A stretch of DNA of 64,000 nucleotides from assembly GCF_013466605.1 (NCBI RefSeq), contig NZ_CP059162.1, forward strand, positions 2,170,001 through 2,234,000, written 5' to 3'. Source of the stretch: Pseudomonas chlororaphis subsp. aurantiaca. Its GTDB lineage: Bacteria > Pseudomonadota > Gammaproteobacteria > Pseudomonadales > Pseudomonadaceae. Both the position numbers and the translations under genes were made by a program. Under the pieces are notes generated by a model. It made no database searches, was not told the DNA's origin, and worked only from the letters and a program-made list of their open reading frames with translations. How positions within the stretch are numbered: the stretch's first letter is position 1; every line of letters begins with the position of its first letter. Below are positions 1 to 8,270 of this stretch, piece by piece.

Positions 1-70
1 ACAGGCGGTGGCGCCGATTCCTCGTCGCGTGGTTTCGCGCGGCAGGGGCACGCGGAGCCGCGTCAGCTAA
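1..70 (+). CDS. Terminase large subunit, C-terminal end (partial)
   Basis: An open frame runs in from the left edge and stops with TAA at 68-70, 12 bases before the gpW-like gene. Only 22 residues are visible and they are Arg/Ser-rich. The call rests on position: in lambda-type head operons the large terminase subunit lies directly upstream of gpW and the portal gene. The tail residues carry no catalytic motif, so this is a context call only. Confidence 0.5.
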   Translation, partial: QAVAPIPRRVVSRGRGTRSRVS

Positions 71-82
71 CCGAGGTTCACC

Positions 83-298
83 ATGACAGATGCACAACAA
101 CGCCTTGCCGAAGTCCGGGCGGCGATCTCACGCGTCCTGAAGAACGGCCAGCGGCTGCGTCGGCAGGATCGCGAGGTCCAGCTGGCCGAGCTCAACAGCT
201 TGCGCTTGCTGGAGAAACAGTACGCCGAGGAGGTTGCCGCAGAGCAGGCCCTGCTTCAGGGCCGGGGCCGTAACCGCATTTCCTACGTGGGGATCTGA
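83..298 (+). CDS. gpW-like head-tail joining protein
   Basis: A 71-residue protein of mostly charged helix followed by a short C-terminal segment (RNRISYVGI). Length and layout fit the lambda gpW family (68 residues), which completes the filled head by sitting under the portal before the tail joins. The portal ATG follows 2 bases after the stop, so the two are translationally linked. The gpW-portal-S49 protease order is that of lambda W-B-C, which supports the call more than the sequence of such a small protein can. Confidence 0.75.
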   Translation: MTDAQQRLAEVRAAISRVLKNGQRLRRQDREVQLAELNSLRLLEKQYAEEVAAEQALLQGRGRNRISYVGI

Positions 299-300
299 CC

Positions 301-1908
301 ATGTGGCCGTTCCGAAAACAGGAGTCGGCTGCCGAGCAGTTGATGACCGAAGCGATCCGCGTGGCCAGGGCATCGGTCGATGGACAACAGATCGTCGCCC
401 AGGGCGGCGGCGGTGGGGTTGAAACCCGTTGGCGCGGCGCGTCGCGGGTATTGCGCAGCGTAGCCAGCTGGCTGCCTGGCCTCGGCAGTCCGCGGCGCGA
501 CTTCAATCAGAGCGAGCGCCGCATGCTGGTGGCGCGCTCGCGTGATGCCATGCGTAACCACCTGGTGGCTCGCGCGGCAATCACCCGGCTACGCACCAAC
601 GTCGTGGGCACGGGGCTGGTCTGTCGCGCCCAGGTCGACCATGAAGCGCTGGGCCTGACCGAAGAGGAGGCCGAACAGCTCAACGCTAAGCTGGACCGGT
701 TGTGGTCGCTGTATGCCGATGACCCGAGGGAGTGCGACGCCGAAGCGACGCTCAACCATTACCAGCTGCAAGCCCTGGTGCTGGTGTCGTCGATGGTGGC
801 GGGAGATGTGTTCGTGGCCAGCCCGGACCAAGAGCGCCCCGGTTGCATCTTCAGTACGCGGCTGCAGCTGATCGAGTCCGACCGTGTCGGCAACCCGAAC
901 GGCGGCATGGACCGCACGGACTTGGTGGAAGGGGTCGAGTTCGACGGGCTGGGTTCGCCTGTGGCGTACCATGTGTGTTCCGGCTACCCCGGCGAGCATT
1001 TGGCGGGTAAGGCGCTGTATTGGGAGCGGTTGACCGTGTTCGGCGCTGAGACTGGGCGGCGTCGTGTGCTACACGTCATGGCCGACAAGGAGCGGCCTGG
1101 ACAGAAGCGCGGCGTACCGTACCTGTCCCCGGTGCTGGAGCCGCTGCAGAAGCTGGAGCGCTACAGCAGCGCCGAGCTGATGGCGGCGGTGATCTCGGCG
1201 ATGTTCACCGTGTTCATCAAGAAGAGCAATGACTTCAACACCGGCAACCTGCCGATGTCGGCTCTGACTGAAGAACAGCCCGGAGGTGATGACAGCTCTG
1301 ACGGCACGCTGGCTCTGGGTGAAGGCGCCATCGTGGATCTCGGCGTGGGTGAGGAACCGATGGTGGCCAACCCCGGCCGCCCAAACGCCCAGTTCGACCC
1401 GTTCTTCACCGCGGTGGTGAAGGAAATCGGCGCGGCACTGGAGCTGCCGCTGGAAGAGCTGCTGTTGCACTACAGCAGCAGTTACAGCGCTGCCCGTGCT
1501 GCGATGCTCCAGGCCTGGCGCTTCTACAGCTTGCGCCGCTGGTGGCTGGCCTGCGACTTCTGCCAGCCGAGCCGCGAGCTGGTCATCGATGAGGCCGTGG
1601 CCAGGGGGTTGATCGACCTGCCCGGATACAACATTCCGGCCAGGCGCAAAGCCTATTGCCAAGCCATCTGGATTGGCCCGGCCCGTGGCGCCATCGATGA
1701 GCTCAAGGAAGCCAACGCTGCCGGCAAGCGCATTGAGATCGGCGTGAGCAACGAGACCCTGGAAACGGCGGCCATGACCGGTGAGCCCTGGCAGCAGGTC
1801 ATTCGTCAGCGAACCCGCGAAGTCACCTATCGCCGTACACACAACATGCAGGCCCTGCCCAAGAGCGGGCTCGAAACCCCGCCCGACCCCAACCCCGAAG
1901 AGGAATAG
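301..1908 (+). CDS. Phage portal protein, lambda gpB family
   Basis: A 535-residue protein, the usual size of lambda-type portals (gpB, 533). Portals form the dodecameric ring at one head vertex through which DNA is packed and to which the tail attaches. The N-terminal part has the typical run of an Arg-rich stretch followed by 'ARAAITRLRTNVVGTGL', which resembles the family's entry region. The C-terminus is Pro/Glu-rich. It sits between gpW and the S49 protease with 2-base gaps on both sides, the lambda order. Confidence comes from size, family resemblance and context together. Confidence 0.9.
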   Translation: MWPFRKQESAAEQLMTEAIRVARASVDGQQIVAQGGGGGVETRWRGASRVLRSVASWLPGLGSPRRDFNQSERRMLVARSRDAMRNHLVARAAITRLRTNVVGTGLVCRAQVDHEALGLTEEEAEQLNAKLDRLWSLYADDPRECDAEATLNHYQLQALVLVSSMVAGDVFVASPDQERPGCIFSTRLQLIESDRVGNPNGGMDRTDLVEGVEFDGLGSPVAYHVCSGYPGEHLAGKALYWERLTVFGAETGRRRVLHVMADKERPGQKRGVPYLSPVLEPLQKLERYSSAELMAAVISAMFTVFIKKSNDFNTGNLPMSALTEEQPGGDDSSDGTLALGEGAIVDLGVGEEPMVANPGRPNAQFDPFFTAVVKEIGAALELPLEELLLHYSSSYSAARAAMLQAWRFYSLRRWWLACDFCQPSRELVIDEAVARGLIDLPGYNIPARRKAYCQAIWIGPARGAIDELKEANAAGKRIEIGVSNETLETAAMTGEPWQQVIRQRTREVTYRRTHNMQALPKSGLETPPDPNPEEE

Positions 1909-1910
1909 AG

Positions 1911-3131
1911 ATGCCTCGAGCACTTGAGCTGGCTGCCTCGCAGCCCTGGCTGATGCTGCCCGACGCGCTGGACAACTTGCTGACCATCTCCGACCGCATG
2001 GGCGATCCGGTGGCGCTGGCGACCAAGCGCGGCGAGCAGCTGGAGGACACCCGCAAGGTGACCATGCGCAACGGCGTGGCAGTGGTGCCCATCGTTGGGC
2101 CGATCTTCCGCTACGCAAACCTGTTCACCGAGATCAGCGGTGCGACCAGTACGCAGATCCTGGCCACGGACATTCAGCGAGCGCTGGATGACCCCAAGGT
2201 CAGGTCGATCGTACTCAACATCGACAGCCCTGGTGGCGTGGCGTCGGGTATCAACGAGCTGGCGGAGATGATCTATGCCGGCCGCGCTCGCAAACGCATC
2301 GTCGCGTACATCGGCGGTATCGGTGCCAGCGCGGCCTATTGGATTGCCTCGGCTGCCAGCGAAATTGTCATCGACGAGGCCAGCCTGGCCGGCAGCATCG
2401 GCGTCGTTGTTGAGGCGGTAGTCGAGAACGAGAAGGTGAGCGGGCGGACCCGTTACCAGATCGTTAGCCGCAATGCCCCCAACAAGCGCCCGGACCTCAA
2501 CACCGAGGAGGGCCGGGCGAAGCTGGGCGAGACCATCGACGCCCTGGGCGAAGTCTTCGTGGGCAAGGTTGCCCGCAACCTCGGCGTGGCTGCCGAGAAG
2601 GTGCCCGAGATGGGCGATCACGGCGGGATCCGCGTCGGTGCCGACGCCGTCAAGCACGGCCTGGCCCATCGCGTGGGCTCGCTCGAATCCCTGATCACTG
2701 AACTGGCCAAGCCGGCCCTCAACTCCCCAAGGATACACACCATGACCACCGTCACTACCACGGCAGAACTGCGCACGGCGATTGCAGCTGGCACCGACCC
2801 CAACACCATCGAGATCGCTCAGGCGGCCCAGCCTGACACCGCGGCGATCCGCACCGAGGCTGCCACCGCCGAGCGTGAGCGCATCAAGGGCATCAACGCC
2901 CTGGCCGCCAAAGGCTTCGAGAAGGAAGTCGGGGCGGCCATCGACGATGGCAGCTCTGTAGAAGCCACCGCCCTGGTGCTGTTCAAAGCGGCCCAGGACC
3001 GCGGTATCTCGCTGGCTGCCATCAAGGGCGATGCCCAAGGCGTCACCAGCACTTCCCCATCCACTGACAGTAAGCAAGCTGACCGCAAAGCCGCTGTCAG
3101 CGCCATTGTGGCCGGCGCGTCGCGCCGCTGA
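1911..3131 (+). CDS. S49-family prohead protease (lambda gpC-like) with C-terminal scaffold region
   Basis: A 406-residue protein in two parts. Residues 1 to about 270 are an SppA/ClpP-fold S49 peptidase: 'NIDSPGGVASG' gives the oxyanion-hole region and 'GGIGASAAYWIASAA' holds the catalytic Ser. The rest, from about residue 278, is Ala/Thr/Glu-rich, has no protease features and looks like a scaffold. Lambda gpC has the same design, with the scaffold Nu3 made from an internal start in frame. An internal ATG at 2742 with a good ribosome site reproduces that here (listed separately). The protease is expected to cleave scaffold and portal during prohead maturation. Confidence 0.9.
   Translation: MPRALELAASQPWLMLPDALDNLLTISDRMGDPVALATKRGEQLEDTRKVTMRNGVAVVPIVGPIFRYANLFTEISGATSTQILATDIQRALDDPKVRSIVLNIDSPGGVASGINELAEMIYAGRARKRIVAYIGGIGASAAYWIASAASEIVIDEASLAGSIGVVVEAVVENEKVSGRTRYQIVSRNAPNKRPDLNTEEGRAKLGETIDALGEVFVGKVARNLGVAAEKVPEMGDHGGIRVGADAVKHGLAHRVGSLESLITELAKPALNSPRIHTMTTVTTTAELRTAIAAGTDPNTIEIAQAAQPDTAAIRTEAATAERERIKGINALAAKGFEKEVGAAIDDGSSVEATALVLFKAAQDRGISLAAIKGDAQGVTSTSPSTDSKQADRKAAVSAIVAGASRR
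2742..3131 (+). CDS. Nested in-frame scaffold protein (Nu3-like), predicted
   Basis: Inside the protease gene, the ATG at 2742 is preceded by AAGGA at 2729-2733 with an 8-base spacer, a far better ribosome site than expected by chance within a coding region. Translation in the same frame gives a 129-residue product made only of the Ala/Glu/Thr-rich C-terminal part. This copies the lambda C/Nu3 arrangement, where the internal product is the capsid scaffold in excess over the protease. No separate scaffold gene is present among the head genes, which strengthens the inference. Expression has not been shown. Confidence 0.6.
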   Translation: MTTVTTTAELRTAIAAGTDPNTIEIAQAAQPDTAAIRTEAATAERERIKGINALAAKGFEKEVGAAIDDGSSVEATALVLFKAAQDRGISLAAIKGDAQGVTSTSPSTDSKQADRKAAVSAIVAGASRR

Positions 3132-3142
3132 AGGAGAGTTTC

Positions 3143-3493
3143 ATGAGCAACCCCGAACGCAATACCTACCTGCCGAGCCAGCTCTCGGCGGGCGACTTCC
3201 CCATCGTGATGGACACCGGCGTTATTGCAGCTGGCCAGAAGCTGGCCCGCGGTGCGGTGCTGGGCCAGGTCACCACCACCAGTGAGTACCTGCTGTGCAA
3301 GGCCGCTGCCGAGGACGGCTCGCAGACGCCCGCGGTGATCCTCGACCAGGACGTCGACACCACCGACGGCGCCAAGAGCGCGCCGATCCGTCTGACCGGC
3401 CAGGTGCTGGGCAGCCAACTCACCTTTGGCGAGGGCCTGACCCTGGCCGCTGCGAAGGCCGCTCTGCGTCCTCTCTGCCTCTTCATTCGTTGA
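3143..3493 (+). CDS. Head decoration protein, lambda gpD family
   Basis: A 116-residue protein matching lambda gpD in size (110). It carries the typical features of the family: the start 'YLPSQLSAGDFPIV', a beta-rich core and the 'AVILDQDVDTTDGA' stretch. gpD trimers sit on the outside of the expanded capsid at three-fold positions and stabilise it when the genome is full length. A strong AAGGAG ribosome site lies 8 bases before the ATG, as expected for a protein needed in hundreds of copies. The major capsid gene follows after 11 bases. Confidence 0.88.
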   Translation: MSNPERNTYLPSQLSAGDFPIVMDTGVIAAGQKLARGAVLGQVTTTSEYLLCKAAAEDGSQTPAVILDQDVDTTDGAKSAPIRLTGQVLGSQLTFGEGLTLAAAKAALRPLCLFIR

Positions 3494-3504
3494 TCGGAGC
3501 ACCC

Positions 3505-4536
3505 ATGACTGACATTTTCGACACCCTGACCATGCTGGAAGCCGTCGAACAGATGGCGACGCCGCGGCGCTTCCTCATGAACACCTTCTTCAACGGCGGC
3601 GCTCCCGAGACCTTCGGCACTGAAACGGTCTCCATCGACATCGTGAAGGGTCAGCGCAAGATGGCGCCGTTCGTACACCCGACCCTGCCAGGCAGTGTGT
3701 CGCAGCGTTCCGGCATCAATTCTTCGACCTATAAGCCGCCGTACATTCAGCCGAAGCGCGAAACCCGTGCAGAGTTGATCCTGAAGCGCGGGGCGGGCGA
3801 GACCCCGTTCTCGACACGCACTCCGCTTGAGCGGGCCGGTGAGCTGCTCGGCCGCGACCTGGTAGACCTCGATAACGAGATCACTCGCCGCGAGGAGTGG
3901 ATGTGCGCCCAAGCGCTGACTACCGGACGTATCCGGGTAGTCGGCGACGGTGTGGATGACACCATCGACTTCCTTATGGAAGACACCCACAAGGTCACGC
4001 TGGCCACCGGTCGCTGGAACACCGAGGGCTCTGACCCGATCGCCAATATGCGCCAGTGGCGCCGTCTGATCGCCAAGGATTCCGGTCGATCGGCAAACGT
4101 GGCGGTGTTGAGCGCCGAGGCGCAGGACGCCTTCCAGAGCAACAAGACGGTGCTGGCACAACTGAACAGCCGGCGCGTGGACATGGGCATGATCAAGCCT
4201 GAAGAACTGCCGGACGGGGTGACCTACCTCGGTTACCTCAACGATCCGGGCATCGATCTGTACGTCTACGACGAGTGGTACCTGGACGCAGCCGATACCG
4301 AACAGCCGGTGATTCCAGCTGGCGGCTTGATTCTGGGTTCTACCTCGACCCGCAACGCCATGCTCTACGCGGCCATTCAGGATCTGGAAGCCATCGAGAG
4401 CGGTCTGGTCGAAGCGGCGCGCTTCCCCAAGAGTTGGGTCACCCAGGAGCCGAGCGTGCGTTGGTTGAAGCTCCAGTCGGCTCCTCTGGCCGGCATGCTG
4501 GAACCGAATGCTTTCCTCTACGCGAAGGTGGTGTGA
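3505..4536 (+). CDS. Major capsid protein, lambda gpE family
   Basis: A 343-residue protein, close to lambda gpE (341). Recognisable parts are the N-terminal 'MTDIFDTLTMLEAVEQM' helix, the 'FGTETVSIDIVKG' strand and a C-terminal HK97-fold domain. The frame is open further upstream, but the ATG at 3505, preceded by GGAGC, follows the decoration gene stop by 11 bases and gives the family length. It forms the capsid shell. The decoration protein immediately upstream is its partner on the capsid surface. Confidence 0.92.
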   Translation: MTDIFDTLTMLEAVEQMATPRRFLMNTFFNGGAPETFGTETVSIDIVKGQRKMAPFVHPTLPGSVSQRSGINSSTYKPPYIQPKRETRAELILKRGAGETPFSTRTPLERAGELLGRDLVDLDNEITRREEWMCAQALTTGRIRVVGDGVDDTIDFLMEDTHKVTLATGRWNTEGSDPIANMRQWRRLIAKDSGRSANVAVLSAEAQDAFQSNKTVLAQLNSRRVDMGMIKPEELPDGVTYLGYLNDPGIDLYVYDEWYLDAADTEQPVIPAGGLILGSTSTRNAMLYAAIQDLEAIESGLVEAARFPKSWVTQEPSVRWLKLQSAPLAGMLEPNAFLYAKVV

Positions 4537-4537
4537 C

Positions 4538-4717
4538 ATGGCTGCGAAAACGGAATACGTAGTGGTGGACGGTTGTCTTCAGGACGGCGCCAAGGTGATC
4601 CGCCAGGGTGAGGTCTACGACCCGCCCAGTAAGGAGGTCGCCGATCTGTTGGTGAGCGAAGGCAAGATCGCTCGCCGTGGCCAGTTGCCGAAGGATGCTC
4701 AGGAAGGCGGTGACTGA
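4538..4717 (+). CDS. Small phage protein of unknown function
   Basis: A 59-residue acidic protein that starts one base after the capsid gene stop. It contains short strands ('EYVVVDG', 'DGAKVIRQGEVYD') and ends in a charged tail. I do not recognise a family. In lambda the small gene FI, a packaging helper, lies in this position, but nothing in the sequence beyond position and size supports the same role. The next gene begins 2 bases after its stop, so it is part of the head operon. Confidence 0.65.
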   Translation: MAAKTEYVVVDGCLQDGAKVIRQGEVYDPPSKEVADLLVSEGKIARRGQLPKDAQEGGD

Positions 4718-4719
4718 CC

Positions 4720-5040
4720 GTGGCCTTCCGTGATCAGGTGGTGGGCATGGATGCTGCGCTATTGGAAGAGCTGGGTGATGAGGTCGAGATCGAGGGTTTC
4801 GACGAGCCGGTGAAGGGGTTCATGTCCGTGCCGTGGCAGCAGCCCAAGGTCGGCACGATCAACACCGGCCTTCGTCAACCTGTCTTCTCTGTGCGTGTGG
4901 GTGACGCCGCGGGTATCAAGGAAGGTCAGCAGCTGGTCTGCGATCTTGCGCCTGCGGATGGCGGTGGACGATACATCATCGCCAAGCGTGACCCGGACGG
5001 CACGGGCTGGATCAATTTCGCTTTGCGGGAGGTTCGATGA
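4720..5040 (+). CDS. Head-tail joining protein (gpFII/Gifsy-2-like)
   Basis: A 106-residue, mostly beta protein with a GTG start 2 bases after the preceding stop. Position between the capsid and gpZ-like genes, size and strand-rich character fit the lambda gpFII/Gifsy-2 head-tail joining group, which caps the portal ring so that a tail can dock. The final codons overlap the start of the next gene (ATGA at 5037-5040), which indicates coupled translation. The family assignment is from context and general character, not from a diagnostic motif. Confidence 0.6.
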   Translation: MAFRDQVVGMDAALLEELGDEVEIEGFDEPVKGFMSVPWQQPKVGTINTGLRQPVFSVRVGDAAGIKEGQQLVCDLAPADGGGRYIIAKRDPDGTGWINFALREVR

Positions 5041-5699
5041 ATGTTGGCAGCTATCACAAGCAGTCCTCCGACACCGGCCTGATAACGCTGCAGGCGAACC
5101 CTCGACAAGTGAAGGGGTTCGAGCAGTTTGCCGGGTTGGTACCCAAGGCCGTCAGCGCAGCCCAGCGCCGGGCCATCAACAAGACCTTGCGCTGGTTGCG
5201 CACCCATGTCGCTCGTTCGGTAGGCCAGCAGGAGCGCATTGCCATCGCGGCGGTGCGGCAGCGCCTGCGGGCCTACACGGTGGGCAGCAATGGACAGGGC
5301 AGACTCTGGTTCGGCCTCAACCCGATCGAGGCCAGCCGTGCTGGCCGGGCCAGGCAGACCCGCGCCGGTGTCTCGGTGGCGGGGCGTCGATACCAGGGCG
5401 CGTTCTATCGGCAGGTCTACGGCGGCACGCCGGATATCTGGATCCGCACGGCCAGCAAGCACTTCAGAGCCAGTGACTATCCCGAGAGCGAGGTTTCGAA
5501 AGCGGGTGGTGCCAGCTCGGGCTGGATCGCCGAGAACGACAGTCGTTTCCCGCTGGCCAAGGCCAAGATCTCGCTCGAGGAGGTGAGGCCTCACTTCGAG
5601 TCATGGACGAACAAGGCGCACCAGCGGTTGCTGGTGGTGATGGAGCAGGAGCTGAATTTCGAGATGCACAAACTCTCACGGAGAACTGGTAATGGCTGA
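5037..5699 (+). CDS. Minor tail protein Z-like / tail completion protein
   Basis: A 220-residue basic protein. The segment 'AVSAAQRRAINKTLRWLRTHVAR' near residues 38-60, followed by 'RLRAYTVG', is typical of the prophage minor tail protein Z family (lambda gpZ). That family acts at tail completion, before head-tail joining. The gene overlaps both neighbours, by 4 bases upstream and 8 bases downstream, as is usual in phage structural operons. It belongs to the neck module linking the lambda-like head to the contractile tail. Confidence 0.75.
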   Translation: MNVGSYHKQSSDTGLITLQANPRQVKGFEQFAGLVPKAVSAAQRRAINKTLRWLRTHVARSVGQQERIAIAAVRQRLRAYTVGSNGQGRLWFGLNPIEASRAGRARQTRAGVSVAGRRYQGAFYRQVYGGTPDIWIRTASKHFRASDYPESEVSKAGGASSGWIAENDSRFPLAKAKISLEEVRPHFESWTNKAHQRLLVVMEQELNFEMHKLSRRTGNG

Positions 5700-6225
5700 T
5701 GATCCGATCCCTCTGGCGAGGGTGTACGCCGCGATGGAGGAGGCCATAGCTCAGGCCATTCCTGGCCTGCATTACGTGGGCACGATGCCAGGGATGCTTC
5801 AAAGCATCGCCGTCCCTGGGATTGTTCTGGAGCTTTCCGGGTTCGAGCCCGCTGACCATGACCCAGGCACGGGCGAAGTGGCGATCGAGGCGCGTTTCGA
5901 GGCACGGGCGATTGTCGGTGCCGAGCATGACGATCATCTGCACGTCGCGGCGTATATCGCTGCTCAGTTGGCGGTGCTGTTGCGTATGCAGACCTGGGGG
6001 CTTGAGGTTGAGCCGGCCCAGCTTGTGCGTGCTGAGCCAGACTGGAGCAGGCCAGAACTGGATGGTCTGGCTGCGTGGGTGGTCGAGTGGACCCAGGTCA
6101 TCTACCTCGGTACGGAAGAGTGGCCATGGCCCAATCAGCCACCGGGCTCGCTTGTCTGGGGTTTTGCTCCCGACACCGGCCCAGGCAGTGAAGGCAGTTA
6201 CCTGCCACCGGAGGCCATGGAGTGA
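5692..6225 (+). CDS. Probable tail terminator / neck protein
   Basis: A 177-residue acidic protein overlapping the gpZ-like gene by 8 bases and the baseplate V gene by 4. It starts with a helix, then alternates strands and helices, and has a Pro/Gly-rich end. The position between a gpZ-like protein and the baseplate genes is where tail terminator (gpU or Mu gp37-like) proteins lie in related prophages. I see no motif that proves this. It has no signal peptide or membrane segment. Confidence 0.55.
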   Translation: MADDPIPLARVYAAMEEAIAQAIPGLHYVGTMPGMLQSIAVPGIVLELSGFEPADHDPGTGEVAIEARFEARAIVGAEHDDHLHVAAYIAAQLAVLLRMQTWGLEVEPAQLVRAEPDWSRPELDGLAAWVVEWTQVIYLGTEEWPWPNQPPGSLVWGFAPDTGPGSEGSYLPPEAME

Positions 6226-6803
6226 GCTTCGCATCGGCAATGCACGACCGCATGCTGGCCGGTCTGGTGATCCCCTGTCGGGTAGTCGCGGTCGATCTCG
6301 CCGCCGGCATGGTCCGAGTCTCGGACGGCGGCGACTGGACCAGCGCCTGGGTGCGTTGGCACAGCCAGGCAGCGGGTAAGGCACGTCACTGGCGGGCACC
6401 GAGCCTGGACGAGCAGGGTGCCCTGATCAGCCCGAGCGGCGATCCCGCTCAGGGCACCTTCGTGCCGGGGCTGTACGGCAACGCCGGTGCCCAGCCGGAC
6501 AACCGCGACCACGTCGAGACCTGGCGCTTCGACGATGGCGGCTCGCTGATCTACGACTGGAAGGCCAAGAGCTACACCATTCAGTTGCCCAGCGGCACGG
6601 TGAGCGTTCGGGTGGGCGCCTCGCAGGCGGTACTGACGGACGCTGCCATCACGGCCAAGTCCAGCAGCATCAGCGCGCAGGCCGACACAATCACATTGAC
6701 CGGCCAAGTGACGATCAACGGTCCGCTCACGGTGACGGGCGACATCAACGGAGGTGGCCGGATCATCGACACCGCCGGCAACACGGCAAATCACAAACAC
6801 TGA
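6222..6803 (+). CDS. Baseplate assembly protein V (spike)
   Basis: A 193-residue protein with a GTG start overlapping the previous stop. The N-terminal half is an OB-fold ('[19 protein letters not shown]') as in P2 gpV. The second half is repetitive beta ('[25 protein letters not shown]'), which would form the needle-like beta-helix, and the protein ends in 'NTANHKH', a His-containing tip like those that bind iron in P2-type spikes. It is the central membrane-piercing spike of a contractile tail. A hairpin terminator follows directly after the stop. Confidence 0.88.
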   Translation: MSFASAMHDRMLAGLVIPCRVVAVDLAAGMVRVSDGGDWTSAWVRWHSQAAGKARHWRAPSLDEQGALISPSGDPAQGTFVPGLYGNAGAQPDNRDHVETWRFDDGGSLIYDWKAKSYTIQLPSGTVSVRVGASQAVLTDAAITAKSSSISAQADTITLTGQVTINGPLTVTGDINGGGRIIDTAGNTANHKH

Positions 6804-6807
6804 CCAG

Positions 6808-6831
6808 AGCCCGCCCAGCGCGGGCTTTTTT
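6808..6831 (+). terminator. Hairpin terminator after baseplate V gene
   Basis: AGCCCGC (6808-6814) and GCGGGCT (6820-6826) pair perfectly across a 5-base loop and are followed by a T run. It lies in a 43-base gap inside the tail operon, so either transcription reads through or it is suppressed by late antitermination. Confidence 0.75.
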
Positions 6832-6846
6832 ATGCCTGGAGGTTCC

Positions 6847-7062
6847 ATGGCCAAGACACAAAAAGAAGCCGGTGAGGTTGTCGAGCCCTTACCGCAATCC
6901 AGCAAGGCAGTCACCTTCATCGACCAGGAGTACTCTCGGCGCACGCTGGTCCTGCCCGATTGGCTGGTGCTCGAGGTTGTACAGGGGCAGGTCACCCTCG
7001 CGGGCGATGATGCCCCTGGCCTGGCCTACATGCGCAACCGGCCCGACTTCAAGGAGGCCTGA
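6847..7062 (+). CDS. Small baseplate-region protein of unknown function
   Basis: A 71-residue protein between the baseplate V and W genes. It opens with a Lys/Glu-rich segment, and the core 'RRTLVLPDWLVLEVVQGQVTLAGDD' looks like a small beta unit. CTGGAGG 4 bases before the ATG gives a strong ribosome site, next to a hairpin terminator. In P2 there is no gene at this place. I do not recognise a family. The next gene begins 2 bases after its stop, so it is likely a real member of the tail operon. Confidence 0.65.
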   Translation: MAKTQKEAGEVVEPLPQSSKAVTFIDQEYSRRTLVLPDWLVLEVVQGQVTLAGDDAPGLAYMRNRPDFKEA

Positions 7063-7064
7063 CT

Positions 7065-7391
7065 GTGATCGGTATGGATCGTCGAACGGGGCAGCCGGTC
7101 TCCGGCCTGGCGCACCTGCGGCAGTCCATTGAGGACATTCTCGGTACCACGGTCGGCAGCCGGCGGATGCGTCCGGAGTACGGGTGCCAGTTACGCCGCT
7201 ACGTGGACTTGCCGGTGAATGAGGGCTGGAAGAGCGCGGTACAGGCCGAGGTCGCCCGGGCTCTGGGCCGGTGGGAGCCGCGGCTACGGCTGGAGCGCGT
7301 GCGCGTTGTGGCCGTTGTCGATGGGCAGATCAGCTTGCAGCTGACCGGCGAGTACCTGGGTGACAGCGCAGTGATGGAGGTGAGTGTATGA
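7065..7391 (+). CDS. Baseplate protein W (T4 gp25-like)
   Basis: A 108-residue protein with GTG start. It shows the GPW/gp25 family features: 'LRQSIEDILGTTVGSRRMRPEYGCQL', including the conserved R-x-M-R-P-x-(Y/F)-G signature, near residues 25-45. In contractile tails this protein forms part of the inner baseplate ring and nucleates sheath assembly. It overlaps the baseplate J gene by 4 bases. The signature motif makes the call firm despite the small size. Confidence 0.92.
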   Translation: MIGMDRRTGQPVSGLAHLRQSIEDILGTTVGSRRMRPEYGCQLRRYVDLPVNEGWKSAVQAEVARALGRWEPRLRLERVRVVAVVDGQISLQLTGEYLGDSAVMEVSV

Positions 7392-8269
7392 GCGCAGTGG
7401 ACTTATCGCAGCTCCCGCCGCCGCAGGTGTTGGAAGGCCTGAATTTCGAAAGGTTGTACGAAGAGGAGCTGCAGCGGTTCCGCGAGTACATGGGGGACAA
7501 GTGGGATGCGTTTCTCGAGAGTGACCCGATTACCAAACTCCTCGAGCTGAGCGCGTTCCGCCGGATGCAGAACCGTGCGCGGGTCAACGATGCTGCGAAG
7601 TCTCTGCTACTGGCCTATGCAACGAAGGCCGATCTCGACCAGCTGGCCGCCAATGTGAACCTGCAGCGGCTGGTGGTGCAGGCTGAGGACTTGAACGTGG
7701 TGCCTCCGGTGGAACAGGTTCTCGAGGCCGACGATGCTCTGCGGGAGCGCGTGCAGTTGGTCTATGAGGGCCTGACCACCGCCGGCCCGCGAAACAGCTA
7801 CATCCTGCATGCGCGCAATGCTTCGGGGCGTGTGGCAGACGCCACGGCAGAGAGCCCGGCCCCGGCCGAAGTGGTCGTCACCGTGCTGGATCTGGAAGGC
7901 ACGGGACTGGCTTCTCCGGATTTGCTGGAGGCGGTGCGGGTGTATTTGAGTGATGACGATGTGCGCCCAGTAGCCGACCGGCTCACTGTTCGGGCTGCTG
8001 AGATCCTGCCGTACCGGGTGGACGCTGTTGTGTACATGTCGGGCACTGGGCCTGAGAACGAAGCCATCCTGGCTGAATGCAAGGAGCGCCTCGAGGCCTG
8101 GGTGAATCCCCGGCGCCGGTTGGGGCAAGAGGTGGCGCGGTCAGGGGTGGATGCCCAGTTGCACATTGCCGGCGTCCGCCGGGTGGAGCTGATGGGTTGG
8201 TCGGATATCCGCCCGACCAAAGCACAAGCGGCCTGGTGCGAAAGCGTCAGCGTGACGCGGGGTAGCTGA
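7388..8269 (+). CDS. Baseplate assembly protein J
   Basis: A 293-residue protein matching P2 gpJ in size (302). The N-terminal part 'LSQLPPPQVLEGLNFERLYEEEL' and the central 'GPRNSYILHARNASGRVADATAESPAPAEVVVTVLD' are typical of the baseplate J family (related to T4 gp6). It builds the wedges of the baseplate together with W and I. Its start overlaps the W stop by 4 bases and the gpI gene follows after 1 base, giving the standard P2 order V-W-J-I. Confidence 0.93.
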   Translation: MSAVDLSQLPPPQVLEGLNFERLYEEELQRFREYMGDKWDAFLESDPITKLLELSAFRRMQNRARVNDAAKSLLLAYATKADLDQLAANVNLQRLVVQAEDLNVVPPVEQVLEADDALRERVQLVYEGLTTAGPRNSYILHARNASGRVADATAESPAPAEVVVTVLDLEGTGLASPDLLEAVRVYLSDDDVRPVADRLTVRAAEILPYRVDAVVYMSGTGPENEAILAECKERLEAWVNPRRRLGQEVARSGVDAQLHIAGVRRVELMGWSDIRPTKAQAAWCESVSVTRGS

Positions 8270-8270
8270 C

